Shown in pieces: positions 16,519 to 26,513 of a stretch of 50,683 bases of DNA (position 1 is its first letter; every line of letters starts with the position of its first letter). The notes beneath the pieces were generated by a model that saw only the letters and a program-made list of their open reading frames with translations, made no database searches and was not told the DNA's origin. Origin of the DNA: Bacteroidales bacterium (lineage in GTDB: Bacteria > Bacteroidota > Bacteroidia > Bacteroidales > P3). Both the position numbers and the translations under genes were made by a program. The stretch covers positions 1-50,683 of the forward strand of contig JAKSMR010000020.1 of the NCBI GenBank assembly GCA_024400495.1, written 5' to 3'.

Positions 16519-17222
16519 ACCGTGCCGCCGAGGGCCTCGATGACGCTCTTTAGGCCCGCGTGGACGTTGTCCAGATTTTTCTTCGACACTCCGACGCCGA
16601 CGGACCACCCCGCGTCCTGCACGGTCTGCGCGAATCCGTTGAAATCCGACACGGAGAACGACTGGTCTTTCATTCCGTTGAAGTCCGGGCTTGGCGTGCC
16701 AGTCGCCGGGGCTTCCGATTCGTCCGTGCCGCCCATCGTCTCGGCGACCTTCTTCGCCGACGCAAAGGAGTTGTCGAACGTCGAGATAGGAAGTCTCTGG
16801 CCCTGCAGCGGAAGCGTCGACGACGGGTCGACGATGGCGACCTGGGTCTGAGAGATGTCGAACGTGTCCTCGAGGACTCCGCTGTCCGTCTCGACGACGA
16901 GGTCGAGCTTTGCGACGCGGTAGACTCCGTCGACCATCGTGACGACGCATTTCGAAATCGCAGTCACGAAGTCGAACGACGAGACGAGGCGCTTGACGCG
17001 GGACTCGAACGCGCGGACTCCGTTCGGCTTCGTGATGTCGAAGATCGTGTCGAAATAGTCGATGCCAACTCCAGGATCGAGTATGCACTCGCCGAGGAGC
17101 GTGTGGATCGCCGTGTGGATCCGGACGAGGTAGGCGTCCTTCCCATATGCGATCTTGAAGCGGCCGTTTTCGACGGCGAGGTCGCCGTCTGCAAGCGCGA
17201 ATGTCGTTGATGACGATGCCAT
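16515..17222 (-). CDS. baseplate wedge protein, gp25/GPW-like
   Basis: 235 aa. Residues ~30-125 match the gp25/GpW baseplate family: 'V-R-I-H-T-A-I-H-T-L-L-G-E', then DPGVGIDYFDTIFD and the closing strand LVVETDSG. In contractile tails this protein joins the wedge to the sheath-initiating ring (family knowledge). The C-terminal ~100 residues (SPDFNGMKDQSFSVSDFNGF...) are an extra tail. Its place is unusual: relatives put it beside the spike and baseplate J, whereas here about 7.5 kb and five genes separate it from baseplate J. Confidence 0.7.
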   Translation of the reverse strand: MASSSTTFALADGDLAVENGRFKIAYGKDAYLVRIHTAIHTLLGECILDPGVGIDYFDTIFDITKPNGVRAFESRVKRLVSSFDFVTAISKCVVTMVDGVYRVAKLDLVVETDSGVLEDTFDISQTQVAIVDPSSTLPLQGQRLPISTFDNSFASAKKVAETMGGTDESEAPATGTPSPDFNGMKDQSFSVSDFNGFAQTVQDAGWSVGVGVSKKNLDNVHAGLKSVIEALGGTV

Positions 17223-17240
17223 TGTGTTTCCGATTCCTTT

Positions 17241-20200
17241 TTATAATATTGGAGAACTGTCAAAATTGTATCCGTTGAATTCTGGAACCTCGCACGAAAT
17301 CACGCCGTCGGCTGGGTTGTTGACATACTCCCAGCCCGTATATTGAAAGGGAGGGGACGAATGCCATCCACTGGCATAATAAGCATACTCAAAGGTTTTC
17401 CACTCTTTGACATACACCTTGTCTATTGGATAATCCACTTCTACAGATCTTGGGATCTCGAAATCTGATGCGAGCGTGATCGACATTGTTTTGGTCGTTT
17501 TTTCAAGACCAAATACAGGCATTTGAACTAAGGCATAGCCACCTCCGTTATTGCTGTTGATCACAAATCCTTCTGAAGGAATCCCTCCAGGCAAATCAAC
17601 AACGTTGCTGAATCCGGCGCTTAAGAAAACATCTGTGTCGTCCGCATATCCGATTGGCACGTATTTTTTTGTGTCAAGCCGTGCCCCTCGTCTATCTTTA
17701 ATCTTCTCCTTCACAATGTTCTGAATGGTCTCAATGTCCACGACATAATACAGGGGTCTTGTCATCTTCTGCCCCGTTTCGCGATCCCAGTAAGTCTCGG
17801 AGTCTGCTTCGAAACGCCATGGCCCTCCATTTTCGTTGAATGATATGCTATGAGGAAGAATTGGAAGATCTAAAATTCCAGCTTCATCCTCTCTGTGCAA
17901 TTCAAGAGAATAAACTGGATTGGAGACGAATGGGTCGATGAACGCCTGGAACTGGAAGTCCATGTGGCAGTTGCCGGCATAGAAGAAGTTGAAGCATTTG
18001 CCACGACGGACGGAGATCCTGTCTGTCAGCTGAAGACCGTTCTTCGCAATCGGTATGATCTGGACGTCGGGAGCCGGCGTGACTGGATTGCAGGCTCCCG
18101 GAGTGTCTAGTGCAACAGGATCGTCCGTGACGGCCAAGTAGAGTTCGTCGTGGAATTTAGGAAGCAGCTTGACTACTCCGTTTTTGAAAGTTGCCTGCTC
18201 TTCTTCCATCAGACTGAGACCAGGTCGCAAGAGTCTATACCACGGATCTCCTTTTTCTGCATGCAGATATGGACTCATCCCTTCACCCGAAAAATTCCAT
18301 ACAGAACAGTTGACGTATGCAAGTGTTGGAGCTGGAATCCACTCAACGCCGCTAACAGAGCTGGTTTCTTTTGCAAATTCTGGAGATTCGCCCAAGACTT
18401 CTGCTGAATCAAAGTCTATATCTTCATATCTAACTGGCTCATCACCCCAAGATCCACCATAATTAAGTATGTTGTTCTCCTCAAAATGTTCATACCGAAC
18501 GGTATCATCGGTCCCTTGCCATGAAACAGCATGTTTTACATAATATCTGTGGTATTCCCATGAATGCTTTCTTATTACAGATTCTACTTGATAAGGTACT
18601 AGATAATACATGTAGTCACCAGACATCTTACTTCTGCACCTTATCAAAAGATCTGTCTCGCGATGACTTGGATAAGTGGTGAGTCCTGTTTCTTCGTCGT
18701 AAATTTCGTCTTCCCAAACTACTTTCTGCGAGTACACTCCAGGCAGTCGACCGCTTCTCAAATAGATCGAAAAACTTACGACCAAAGGGTAGGTTCTTGG
18801 GTCTGGCCGGTCAAGAGGACTTTGTATGCCATTATTCCACTTTTCATAAGCTTTAAGATACTCTGTACTACCTCCAAACTCGTATAAAGGAGGGTATTTT
18901 GTTGTATCCAAGACCGACTTCCTTATCGAGTCTTTGAAAAACGAGTTGCCCCAATCAAAGTCTTCGATGTTTTTGTCCCATTCGACGGTATCACCGGTTT
19001 TTTCCAGGTCGTTCGTAATCCGAATTTTCCTGACATACCACAAGGTTGGACTCGAGACAGCGTTGCCAAGGTCTAGTTTCGGGGTCCAGGAAGTGGCCGA
19101 CTCGTTGGCAGGCCTCAATCTTTCATCTTCCACAAGTGTGAGCCAGTATCCGTATCTGTCATCAGACTTGCTTGGAACGAATGCTAATTCAGTGTCAGGC
19201 AGATTTGAACCAGCCTTAACCTGCGTCCCGTCTGTATAAACACTAAATCCCGCCTGGACGACATCCCCATTCACGACATAAGGGACGCCATCTTCGGCCA
19301 TTTTTGCAGTTCCAAGCCTTGTGTATCTTAGAACGTTGTAAAAATTCTGGTACTGGAATCTGAATGTCGCATCATATGGGAGCTTCCATCCGATTTTTTT
19401 CTGCTTCAACGGATAAATTCTGTTGCCGTCATTATTTATTCCTCTTTTTTGAATATATTCCGTCCCGTATAAGGATGCAAGGGAACTACCTGTCGTCCCC
19501 GTCTTTGAGAATGATGTCCAGTACAGAATCGGAATATCGTACTTTGAACCATTGTCCAGACTCGTGATTCTGTATAGCTTCTTTTCTCCTAGTTCGGATA
19601 CATCTTTCTGGAAGTCAGGCTTTGAACCATCATGCCAATACGCGGGTTTAATTTCAGAAACCGTTTGCGCGACTATGCCAGGACTGGCGAGTTCGTTGGA
19701 ATAAGGGATCTTCATCGTTGAGAGGATTCGATTTCTGCCTTCATCGTCAGTATAGTGCATCCACTCGTTTTTCGACATGTCAACCGGCTCGAGAGTCTGG
19801 TCTGGAGCCTGTCCGGCGAAGTAGTATGCCACGTCTGAATCCGTCAGCGTACCATCCAGACGATGGTTCTCATGGTCGTTGAAAGCTCTTGATATTGCGT
19901 CGTCTATGGATATGTAATCGACTTGCGGACGTTGTGCTGTTCCCTGGGCATTACTCGTTCCAAGAATGTTTTCTGTAAGGAGTCCACAGATTCCCTGCTT
20001 AGGTGTCATGAAGAACTGAGCACCAAATCTCCTCGGTCCGTTGTCGCCACCATTGGACGCCGGAGGGTCCGCGACAACACTGTTGTTTGAAGAGTCTACA
20101 ACGACAACCACTCCCTCGTCGTACTCGGATTCACCTTTTTGACGCCGCACAGACATTACAAAATCGACGGATCCGTCCAAGTTCTTCCGTGAATGGACGC

Positions 20201-20519
20201 ATCCGTCCGCATATCCGTTGTAGACAAATCCTGTCTTTTCATCTGAATATTCCGTTCCGGCTGGAGAGATTCTGTCAGCCGTGTTAAGTCCGCCGCACTT
20301 CATGAAGAACTGCTTTCTAGAAACGAATGCGATGTAGCGATCCCAGTCCTCGATGGACGGAAGCTCCTTGTAGTCCGATCCGTTCGAATCATAGTATTTC
20401 GACCATCCGTACTGCCAGTACATCGGAATGCCCCTGTCAATGTCAGCAGCCTGATCTTTCGGAGTAATCCCGAGAAGATCCACGTCAGACCTTCCAAATG
20501 CCCATCCAAGTCCTGTCAT
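17241..20519 (-). CDS. large tail/baseplate-associated protein, unknown
   Basis: 1092 aa, ATG at 20519 behind AAAGGAC. I recognise no domain. The protein is rich in aromatic residues (Trp/Tyr) and beta-forming stretches and lacks signal peptide, membrane segments or coiled coil. Phrases such as QFFMTPKQGICGLL resemble QGFFMTEGPG in the next gene, so the 1092-, 286- and 411-aa proteins may be distantly related. Their position between DUF2612-like and gp25-like baseplate genes suggests peripheral baseplate or host-recognition structures. Confidence 0.5.
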   Translation of the reverse strand: MTGLGWAFGRSDVDLLGITPKDQAADIDRGIPMYWQYGWSKYYDSNGSDYKELPSIEDWDRYIAFVSRKQFFMKCGGLNTADRISPAGTEYSDEKTGFVYNGYADGCVHSRKNLDGSVDFVMSVRRQKGESEYDEGVVVVVDSSNNSVVADPPASNGGDNGPRRFGAQFFMTPKQGICGLLTENILGTSNAQGTAQRPQVDYISIDDAISRAFNDHENHRLDGTLTDSDVAYYFAGQAPDQTLEPVDMSKNEWMHYTDDEGRNRILSTMKIPYSNELASPGIVAQTVSEIKPAYWHDGSKPDFQKDVSELGEKKLYRITSLDNGSKYDIPILYWTSFSKTGTTGSSLASLYGTEYIQKRGINNDGNRIYPLKQKKIGWKLPYDATFRFQYQNFYNVLRYTRLGTAKMAEDGVPYVVNGDVVQAGFSVYTDGTQVKAGSNLPDTELAFVPSKSDDRYGYWLTLVEDERLRPANESATSWTPKLDLGNAVSSPTLWYVRKIRITNDLEKTGDTVEWDKNIEDFDWGNSFFKDSIRKSVLDTTKYPPLYEFGGSTEYLKAYEKWNNGIQSPLDRPDPRTYPLVVSFSIYLRSGRLPGVYSQKVVWEDEIYDEETGLTTYPSHRETDLLIRCRSKMSGDYMYYLVPYQVESVIRKHSWEYHRYYVKHAVSWQGTDDTVRYEHFEENNILNYGGSWGDEPVRYEDIDFDSAEVLGESPEFAKETSSVSGVEWIPAPTLAYVNCSVWNFSGEGMSPYLHAEKGDPWYRLLRPGLSLMEEEQATFKNGVVKLLPKFHDELYLAVTDDPVALDTPGACNPVTPAPDVQIIPIAKNGLQLTDRISVRRGKCFNFFYAGNCHMDFQFQAFIDPFVSNPVYSLELHREDEAGILDLPILPHSISFNENGGPWRFEADSETYWDRETGQKMTRPLYYVVDIETIQNIVKEKIKDRRGARLDTKKYVPIGYADDTDVFLSAGFSNVVDLPGGIPSEGFVINSNNGGGYALVQMPVFGLEKTTKTMSITLASDFEIPRSVEVDYPIDKVYVKEWKTFEYAYYASGWHSSPPFQYTGWEYVNNPADGVISCEVPEFNGYNFDSSPIL

Positions 20520-20533
20520 GCTTCATGTCCTTT

Positions 20534-21394
20534 CTAGATGACCGTTCCTCTGAAAATGACCGAGATGTCAATCGTCTCGAATTCAAACGCTTCTTCGGCT
20601 ATGTATTTTGTGTAGACGGTGATTCGCTGCCCTTTTGAAACCGGAAACTGAAAGCACCTTTCCACGCCTTTTGAATAGAGAAGTACCTTGTACCCTGCAC
20701 CTTCGTCAATCGATTCAGGAGAATCAGAAGGTGAAAACGTCTCGTCATCTCCACCTGGAGAAACTTTGGCCCAAACTTCGACATTTTCAGACGCATGGGT
20801 TCCAGAGCTCAATTCACTTCCGTCATATGCTCTGATCGAGATCTTTGGAGAACACCATCCATTTCCTGGCGAGATCCGGCTATCGCCTGGTCCTTCTGTC
20901 ATGAAGAATCCTTGCTGTACTAGAACGCTCGTCGATTCTGACGGCAGTACAGAGTCGAGACCCCATAGTGTTTTCTCTGCGACTGCCGCGGCTTTCAAAT
21001 CTGTTACCGTCGAGACAGAAGGCGTTGCTCCTTCTCCAGTCTTCCTATCTGATACGAAAACCCTGTATGGCCAGAACGACTTTCCTTTCGAAGTCCCCTC
21101 AATGCCTCTCTGCTGCCACCAGAAAAGGACGTTGTCACATTCGGACGCAAATGACTTTCCAGTTTCTATAGATCCAGGATAGTATCCAAGATCGAGCATT
21201 GTCAGCCATGTCGTGCAGTTCGCGAAGAATGCGTTGACATGGTCCGTCGTGAGCGTAGTTCCATTGTCTCCTTCCGCGAATACGTTTGTCCACTTCACAT
21301 CATCCTGTGTGAAGTCCTGCACTTCAGAACTTCCATCATTGGTGAACCGATATGGTTCGCATCCCGTCCAAAGCCTTTTTGGAAGACTTGTCAT
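20534..21394 (-). CDS. tail/baseplate-associated protein, unknown
   Basis: 286 aa from ATG at 21394, which has GGAG at 7 nt; a GTG four codons upstream overlaps that site. The C-terminal ~40 residues (FQFPVSKGQRITVYTKYIAE) resemble the C-terminus of the following 411-aa protein (LTLPIRAGQTIYIVESARNG), which suggests a shared beta-domain for oligomerising or attachment. No known family recognised. Confidence 0.5.
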   Translation of the reverse strand: MTSLPKRLWTGCEPYRFTNDGSSEVQDFTQDDVKWTNVFAEGDNGTTLTTDHVNAFFANCTTWLTMLDLGYYPGSIETGKSFASECDNVLFWWQQRGIEGTSKGKSFWPYRVFVSDRKTGEGATPSVSTVTDLKAAAVAEKTLWGLDSVLPSESTSVLVQQGFFMTEGPGDSRISPGNGWCSPKISIRAYDGSELSSGTHASENVEVWAKVSPGGDDETFSPSDSPESIDEGAGYKVLLYSKGVERCFQFPVSKGQRITVYTKYIAEEAFEFETIDISVIFRGTVI

Positions 21395-21412
21395 TGCCAA
21401 CTCCACAATAAT

Positions 21413-22648
21413 TTATTTTCTGACCGGATAAAGTTTAATGTCGACCGAGAAGTCGGAGACAGAGAACCCGTTCCTTGCCGACTCTACAATGTAGATGGTC
21501 TGCCCGGCTCTAATCGGAAGTGTCAGAGTTCGTGGCGACATGTCCGTGTTGAAAACAGGATAGTACGACACCTCCCCTCCTCCCGGTCTAACTCCATCAG
21601 AGCCTTCGTTTTTCTTGTCCGGAGAAAACTCTACATTAGGAGTGGTTGGAGTGTAAGTACCATTGAAAATGGCGTTGTACGGAAATCCATAAGTGTCACG
21701 GAAAGTCGATCCTGGATTTCCTTGGTTTTCAAGATAATCTCCGTCAAGCGAATCATGCGGGGATCCAATGTAGGCCGCTTTCAACGGAATCGTGTCTTCT
21801 CCTATATCTGACACGGCCACGTACAGCTGATGCCCAATGCAGGGAATCGTCCCAATGAACCTCCCCCCGAAATTTAGATAGTTATAATAAGGGGTGGCAG
21901 ACGAAATGTGACTGGCATCATACCATGGAAGATGGTGGCCGACATTATTATATTTCCCCAAACATGCTACTTTGTGCTCATCTCCATCTTTTCTTGCACA
22001 TCCAGGAAGTCTTGTTCTGTTGTCATATATCCAGTCGATTGTCGCATTGCAGACTAGTGTCGAATCCGATCTCGCAACGTACGTTCCGGTAATTCTGGAA
22101 GTTGACTGTCCTTTTCTTTTGATATTTCTTGATTTTATGACACCAAAAGGGCTGACAACATCATTCCCTTTTTCAATCGGGAATCCAGCAGAAACATCTC
22201 TGCTCGACGTGGCAATCCAATATTCCCCAACAAACGAACTGTCCTTGTTGAAGTCGTATGTGTTGTCAGATATGGCAGAGCGGAGAAGAATCATGGCTCC
22301 GTCATCTCTCTTGTACCACAGGCAGGCATCTTTCGGATATCCGCCAATGGCCTTTGAAAACTCCGGGTCGAACGTGACGAGCTTTCCATTTACGATATCC
22401 ACGTCGAACTCGGACAGGCTGCAGGCGATTCCGCGCAGCGTCTTCAAGAAGTCCTCGCGATTTGGAATATCATCAATTCCGCAGTTCTGCGCCGTCAGAA
22501 TGCGTCCGAAACCGTACTTCCAGGACGAGAACACGCCACAGGGGATTTCAACCGGCGGCACGTTTTTCATATTGTTCGCACATGTCGCCGGAACATACTT
22601 GAGATTCGACGGAACGAACGAATCTGCGGTTGACGTGTTATTCAGCAT
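21413..22648 (-). CDS. tail/baseplate-associated protein, unknown
   Basis: 411 aa. I choose the second of two close ATGs (22648) because AAGGG sits 9 nt before it and directly abuts the first (22657). The start overlaps the end of the DUF2612-like gene. Mostly polar and beta-rich, with a possible attachment domain at the C-terminus shared with the 286-aa gene. It follows the order spike, J, DUF2612, then this gene, so a fibre-adaptor role is plausible. Confidence 0.5.
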   Translation of the reverse strand: MLNNTSTADSFVPSNLKYVPATCANNMKNVPPVEIPCGVFSSWKYGFGRILTAQNCGIDDIPNREDFLKTLRGIACSLSEFDVDIVNGKLVTFDPEFSKAIGGYPKDACLWYKRDDGAMILLRSAISDNTYDFNKDSSFVGEYWIATSSRDVSAGFPIEKGNDVVSPFGVIKSRNIKRKGQSTSRITGTYVARSDSTLVCNATIDWIYDNRTRLPGCARKDGDEHKVACLGKYNNVGHHLPWYDASHISSATPYYNYLNFGGRFIGTIPCIGHQLYVAVSDIGEDTIPLKAAYIGSPHDSLDGDYLENQGNPGSTFRDTYGFPYNAIFNGTYTPTTPNVEFSPDKKNEGSDGVRPGGGEVSYYPVFNTDMSPRTLTLPIRAGQTIYIVESARNGFSVSDFSVDIKLYPVRK

Positions 22649-23414
22649 TCCGAGCATCCCTTCTTGTAAAAACCGTGCCGTTCGCAACGATATCTCTTGT
22701 CGCTGTCGTCGTATCTGAAACCCTGGAATTGATCTTGTAGAACGACTTCTCGTCGTCCGTGCAAAGTCGCATGTGCTGGTAGACACTGGATCCGTCGGGA
22801 TTTTTATAAGGCTTCCCGAACTGGAAGCACTTCATTCCGTGCTTGTCGTTTTCTGAGGTCTGATCCCAGTCGCTGTAGACGCTCAGAGGAATGGGCATTC
22901 CTTTTTTGGAAAGATATTTTATTGGCGTTTGTTCTCCTTCCCATCCCAAACTGTATCCAAGGAGTTCTGGTGCTGTTCGGATCAGGGCTCCATCCGGATC
23001 TGCAACGATAATGTCCAGAGGGCCTTTGCCATTATTCCTGTCGACGATGTCGGTTCTCCCGAAGGTTCTCAACGTCTGGTAGAACTCGTCGAGGTTTCCG
23101 ACGCCGATGAAGCGCGAGTAGTAGAACGCACGGAGGAACTCGGCCTCGCGGTCGACGACTTGGAAGATTCGACCATCCTTCCAGTCGAACCCCTTCGACG
23201 CGATGAGCGTCTGCGCGATCCACATTCCAATCGAGTTGACGTTCGACAGAAGCTCCATGATGCCGCCGATGATGTCGTCGAACACCATTCCGCACGTCGC
23301 ATATCCGGTCGCAGACAGTTCGCGAATCCACCGGACGATGTTTGGCGAATGCTCGTACTGCCACAGGATCATCTGCGACAGCGTGTGGAAGTTGCTGGAA
23401 GGAGACGTCGTCAT
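22638..23414 (-). CDS. baseplate protein, DUF2612-like
   Basis: 258 aa, immediately downstream of baseplate J; its ribosome site GGAGG lies within the end of that gene. The N-terminus (LSQMILWQYEHSPNIVRWIR) and a middle region about finding position in the tail (FLRAFYYSRFIGVGNLDEFY) are compatible with DUF2612, a family regularly found after baseplate J in E217/Pam3-like myoviruses. It probably links the baseplate wedge to fibres. The assignment rests mainly on order and size. Confidence 0.5.
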   Translation of the reverse strand: MTTSPSSNFHTLSQMILWQYEHSPNIVRWIRELSATGYATCGMVFDDIIGGIMELLSNVNSIGMWIAQTLIASKGFDWKDGRIFQVVDREAEFLRAFYYSRFIGVGNLDEFYQTLRTFGRTDIVDRNNGKGPLDIIVADPDGALIRTAPELLGYSLGWEGEQTPIKYLSKKGMPIPLSVYSDWDQTSENDKHGMKCFQFGKPYKNPDGSSVYQHMRLCTDDEKSFYKINSRVSDTTTATRDIVANGTVFTRRDARNAE

Positions 23415-23417
23415 GCG

Positions 23418-24671
23418 CTAGGCCTCCTCGCGGGAGAACGTGAAATCTTTCAGCTCCGGTTCAAGGAAGTTGAAGATCGGAATCGGGACAGAGCCTTCGG
23501 AAACCCATACGGGGTCCCCATCTGCGTCACTCTCAACTGAAATCGCGACGTCCGAGATGTCGACGCCCGCCATCCCGTTTCTGAGGTAGACTCCGATTTT
23601 CGATGGGGAGACTTTGACTCCAACGCCCGCAGCCGCGAAATACGATTTCAGGAGCTTACTTATTTCAGCCTGTGCGGTACTCGCGTCTCCGATGTAGTTC
23701 AGCATCGTGCAGTGTCCCTTGACGTAGATCTTCATCGTCTTCGCCTCGTGCCAGTATCCGATATAACCTGGTTCGTTCGGCTTCGTTTCGTCTAGATAGA
23801 ACGTGTGCTGACCATCTCCTGGAACTGGCGCGTAGGACACTCCGAAAGGCACGGACGCTCGAATCGCCCGCGCGATTGCGTCCTCGTTGCTAAAACCCTC
23901 GATGCAGATCGCGACGCTGTTCGGCGGGTAGACTATTCCGTCCTGGTAGATGTACGCCGTACGGCAGTTGACGCCTATCGCCACGCTCTTCACGGCTCCG
24001 TCGGCCTCCATGATCGCGTTTTTCACGCTCTCCGCATATCCGCGCGAACGCGCAGTGGCCGACAGAAGCCGGTTGCGGTACTGCATGTCCGTCTCGGTCG
24101 ACATTCCGACGGAGAGGAGCTTCGGATCGAAAGGTGGCGACATGTTGACAGACAGCAATGGATTGTCGTGAACGGAGAATCCTGAGACCGCGTAGTCGAT
24201 CTCCCCGGCCTCGGACGACCTGAACTTGACGGACATCGGATTGTCCGCAGAAAGAAAAGCGACCTTCTCGTCGTTGAAGTAGACGTTTCCTTCTCCATCC
24301 GACACGGCTATCTGACCGACATCGTACATTGGACTTGAATCGGAAGACGTCTGAATTCCTAGACGGACGTAGGTGTACGTGTTCGTGTGGCGCGGAAGAC
24401 CGAGCAGCGTTCCGATTGCGTCAAGCCACCGTCCCTGCGCGACGTTGATGTTGAATCCGTTGGCCGACTGCGCGACAATGCCGCACTGCTCCGCAAGCAT
24501 TTTCGCGAGCGAGTCGACAAGCACGCCCGCCGGCGTGCTGCTGTCCGTGACGAAGTTCGCGCCAAATGCGTTTCTGAACATCTGGACGACGCGTTCGCGG
24601 ACTTCCATCGTATCCGGAATCACGACACCGACAGAGGGGTCGTATGTGAAGAATGCTCCGTTATCAGCCAT
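23418..24671 (-). CDS. baseplate J-like protein
   Basis: 417 aa. N-terminal IPDTMEVRERVVQMFRNAFG and 'DSSTPAGVLVDSLAKMLAEQ' followed by GRWLDAIGTLLGLPR are the standard start of baseplate J (wedge gp6-like) proteins. The middle holds DMQYRNRLLSATARSRGYAE and 'VKSVAIGVN', also typical. It forms the wedge that changes shape when the sheath contracts (family knowledge). A 16-bp motif lies 22 nt upstream. Confidence 0.85.
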   Translation of the reverse strand: MADNGAFFTYDPSVGVVIPDTMEVRERVVQMFRNAFGANFVTDSSTPAGVLVDSLAKMLAEQCGIVAQSANGFNINVAQGRWLDAIGTLLGLPRHTNTYTYVRLGIQTSSDSSPMYDVGQIAVSDGEGNVYFNDEKVAFLSADNPMSVKFRSSEAGEIDYAVSGFSVHDNPLLSVNMSPPFDPKLLSVGMSTETDMQYRNRLLSATARSRGYAESVKNAIMEADGAVKSVAIGVNCRTAYIYQDGIVYPPNSVAICIEGFSNEDAIARAIRASVPFGVSYAPVPGDGQHTFYLDETKPNEPGYIGYWHEAKTMKIYVKGHCTMLNYIGDASTAQAEISKLLKSYFAAAGVGVKVSPSKIGVYLRNGMAGVDISDVAISVESDADGDPVWVSEGSVPIPIFNFLEPELKDFTFSREEA

Positions 24672-24693
24672 GTGTGAAAACCTCTTTCCACAC

Positions 24694-24709
24694 TATGCCA
24701 ATGCGTCAC
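24694..24709 (-). promoter_or_regulatory. 16-bp upstream motif, copy 5
   Basis: Minus-strand GTGACGCATTGGCATA, 22 nt before the baseplate J ATG. Confidence 0.65.
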
Positions 24710-24734
24710 ACTGTACAACGCGAAACAGGCTCTG

Positions 24735-25622
24735 TCACTCGATCTTCAGACCGTTGTTGTCTGCCGTTACCGTCTTCGACTCCTCCGTGTCGATAAACGC
24801 GAGAACCTTCGCCTTGCAAATCTTCAGAGACGATCCCGAAGCTTCCGTGATGACGTAGCACTCCTGTATCTTCGCCTCTTCGTCCTTCTCCAGAGCGTCC
24901 GTCGAGATTCGGACGGACTTCGTTTCGCCGTTTTCAAGGTGCTTCAAAGTCAGCGTCGCGTCGCTTCCGCCGCCGTCGTCTCCCGCTTCAAGACTCGCTT
25001 CGGTTGTCTCCCCGTCGAGATTCCAGCTCGAATGGACGGACGCGTCGTAGCCGTCGATGTTTATTCCGTCTTCTTTCCCCTCTCCCGAACTTTCTGGAAT
25101 CGAAGACGAAGCCGAATCGGGGACTTTGATGATCTTGAGCCCGTGTTCCGTACCTTCGACTTCGAGGTGCCGGTTGTTGATGAACGTATCCGGAATGAAC
25201 AAGCCGAACTGGTAGCGATGGACGCCGCGCGTCAGAGCCTTTCTCGGGCCAAGGTTGTCCGACCATTTGCTGGCGTTGTTCCCAATCGTGGCCAGCAGCG
25301 TGTCTCGCGCACCGCCGATGATCCACCCCGTCATTCCGGGCTTCGGCTTGATCGGCATGTATACGGAATCCGATCCGAGACTCGGCGACCAGAATTTGCA
25401 AGCGACCTCTCCGCGTTTCTCGTTCTTGTACTTGCCGTCCTCCTCGTAGGTGAGCATGACGAGAGGCTGGCACTTGACGAGCCCGAACTCCTCCGATTCG
25501 ACCTCGACGATGGTCGCCGGCATGCACGACTCGAGGTTGATGATGTAGCTCTGGATCATGTCCTTGATCGCATGCGCGACTTCGGACTTCCCCAGCACGT
25601 CGTTCTGGACTTTCCTGCTCAT
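24735..25622 (-). CDS. baseplate central spike, Gp138/gpV-like
   Basis: 295 aa. Residues ~25-115 resemble the Gp138 N-terminal OB domain: PATIVEVESEEFGLVKCQPL, then KPKPGMTGWIIGG. The C-terminus is polar and repetitive (GGGSDATLTLKHLENGETKS), suitable for a beta-helical spike. It would cap the tail tube and pierce the outer membrane (family knowledge). Placed between hub and baseplate J, as usual. Confidence 0.7.
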   Translation of the reverse strand: MSRKVQNDVLGKSEVAHAIKDMIQSYIINLESCMPATIVEVESEEFGLVKCQPLVMLTYEEDGKYKNEKRGEVACKFWSPSLGSDSVYMPIKPKPGMTGWIIGGARDTLLATIGNNASKWSDNLGPRKALTRGVHRYQFGLFIPDTFINNRHLEVEGTEHGLKIIKVPDSASSSIPESSGEGKEDGINIDGYDASVHSSWNLDGETTEASLEAGDDGGGSDATLTLKHLENGETKSVRISTDALEKDEEAKIQECYVITEASGSSLKICKAKVLAFIDTEESKTVTADNNGLKIE

Positions 25623-25646
25623 GTCGTCATAACTCCGAACGTATCA

Positions 25647-26513
25647 TCAGTTCTTTGGATTTTGGATTTTCATACCTGAAATCATCGAATACCAGTCCCT
25701 TCCGAGATAGTCGCCCTTGTACGTCGCCTGGAGCACCCTGTACTTGCCTGTTGCGCCGGGGTAGATCTCGCTTCTGAAGTCGACCGACTTCCCGACGATG
25801 TTGTCAAGACGGCGCATCCACGTGGTGATGTTCGCCTTGTTCGGCTGCTCGAAATCGACGCGGAGCAGTCCGCCGTCCTTGTCGATCTTCATTCCGGACG
25901 ATTTCGTGATGTCGACGATCCTGTCGGACGCGCGGACGATTCCGTCCCGGTCGAACGAGAGGTCCCATTGGGCGAGTGACTGGAGCTTTCTGACCTTGCT
26001 CTTGAAGTTCCCCGAAAATTCCTGCGCACCGACTTTGTCCGAAAGATTGACGTGCGAGAGGTTCTGGAACTTCCATCCCTGCGACTCGAAGTCGATCTCC
26101 GAAATGCAGTTCTGAAGGGAGGCCTTGTTGTCGACCGTGAATTTCGACTCTACGAGATTGCCCGGCTTGATCTCCATGCCGCTGAACGTGACCGTCCGCT
26201 GCGGAGGACCGCTCACGCCGGCCTGCGTGACGTAGCCGTCGAAGATCAGAAACGAATCCTTCTCGTAGCCGGCCGAGAGCTCGACGTGTATCTTCTTCTG
26301 GACGATGGCGTCGTAGAACTGGTTCGTGCATTCGGCGAAGGCGTCGACGTTCGTCCGCTTCAGACCCGTGACGCTGGCGTTGATCTCGGCGAAGTCCGCC
26401 TGGTTCTTGTAGACGACCGTGAACTTCATGTCGATGTTCTTCGTGTCGACGCTGATTCCGCCGCCGTTGATCTTCAGGTGCATGCTGCGCGACCAGTATG
26501 TGCTGTTCGACAT
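25647..26513 (-). CDS. baseplate hub protein
   Basis: 288 aa, sharing its stop region with the neighbouring plug gene (start ATG at 26513 overlaps TAA). The regular alternating beta pattern (MDMKFTVVYKNQADFAEINA-like start; RTVTFSGMEIKPGNLVE) and the late segment RVLQATYKGDYLGRDWYSMI fit hub proteins that extend the tail tube and carry the spike (T4 gp27/P2 gpD role). The order tape measure, Dit-like, plug, hub, spike supports it. Confidence 0.6.
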   Translation of the reverse strand: MSNSTYWSRSMHLKINGGGISVDTKNIDMKFTVVYKNQADFAEINASVTGLKRTNVDAFAECTNQFYDAIVQKKIHVELSAGYEKDSFLIFDGYVTQAGVSGPPQRTVTFSGMEIKPGNLVESKFTVDNKASLQNCISEIDFESQGWKFQNLSHVNLSDKVGAQEFSGNFKSKVRKLQSLAQWDLSFDRDGIVRASDRIVDITKSSGMKIDKDGGLLRVDFEQPNKANITTWMRRLDNIVGKSVDFRSEIYPGATGKYRVLQATYKGDYLGRDWYSMISGMKIQNPKN

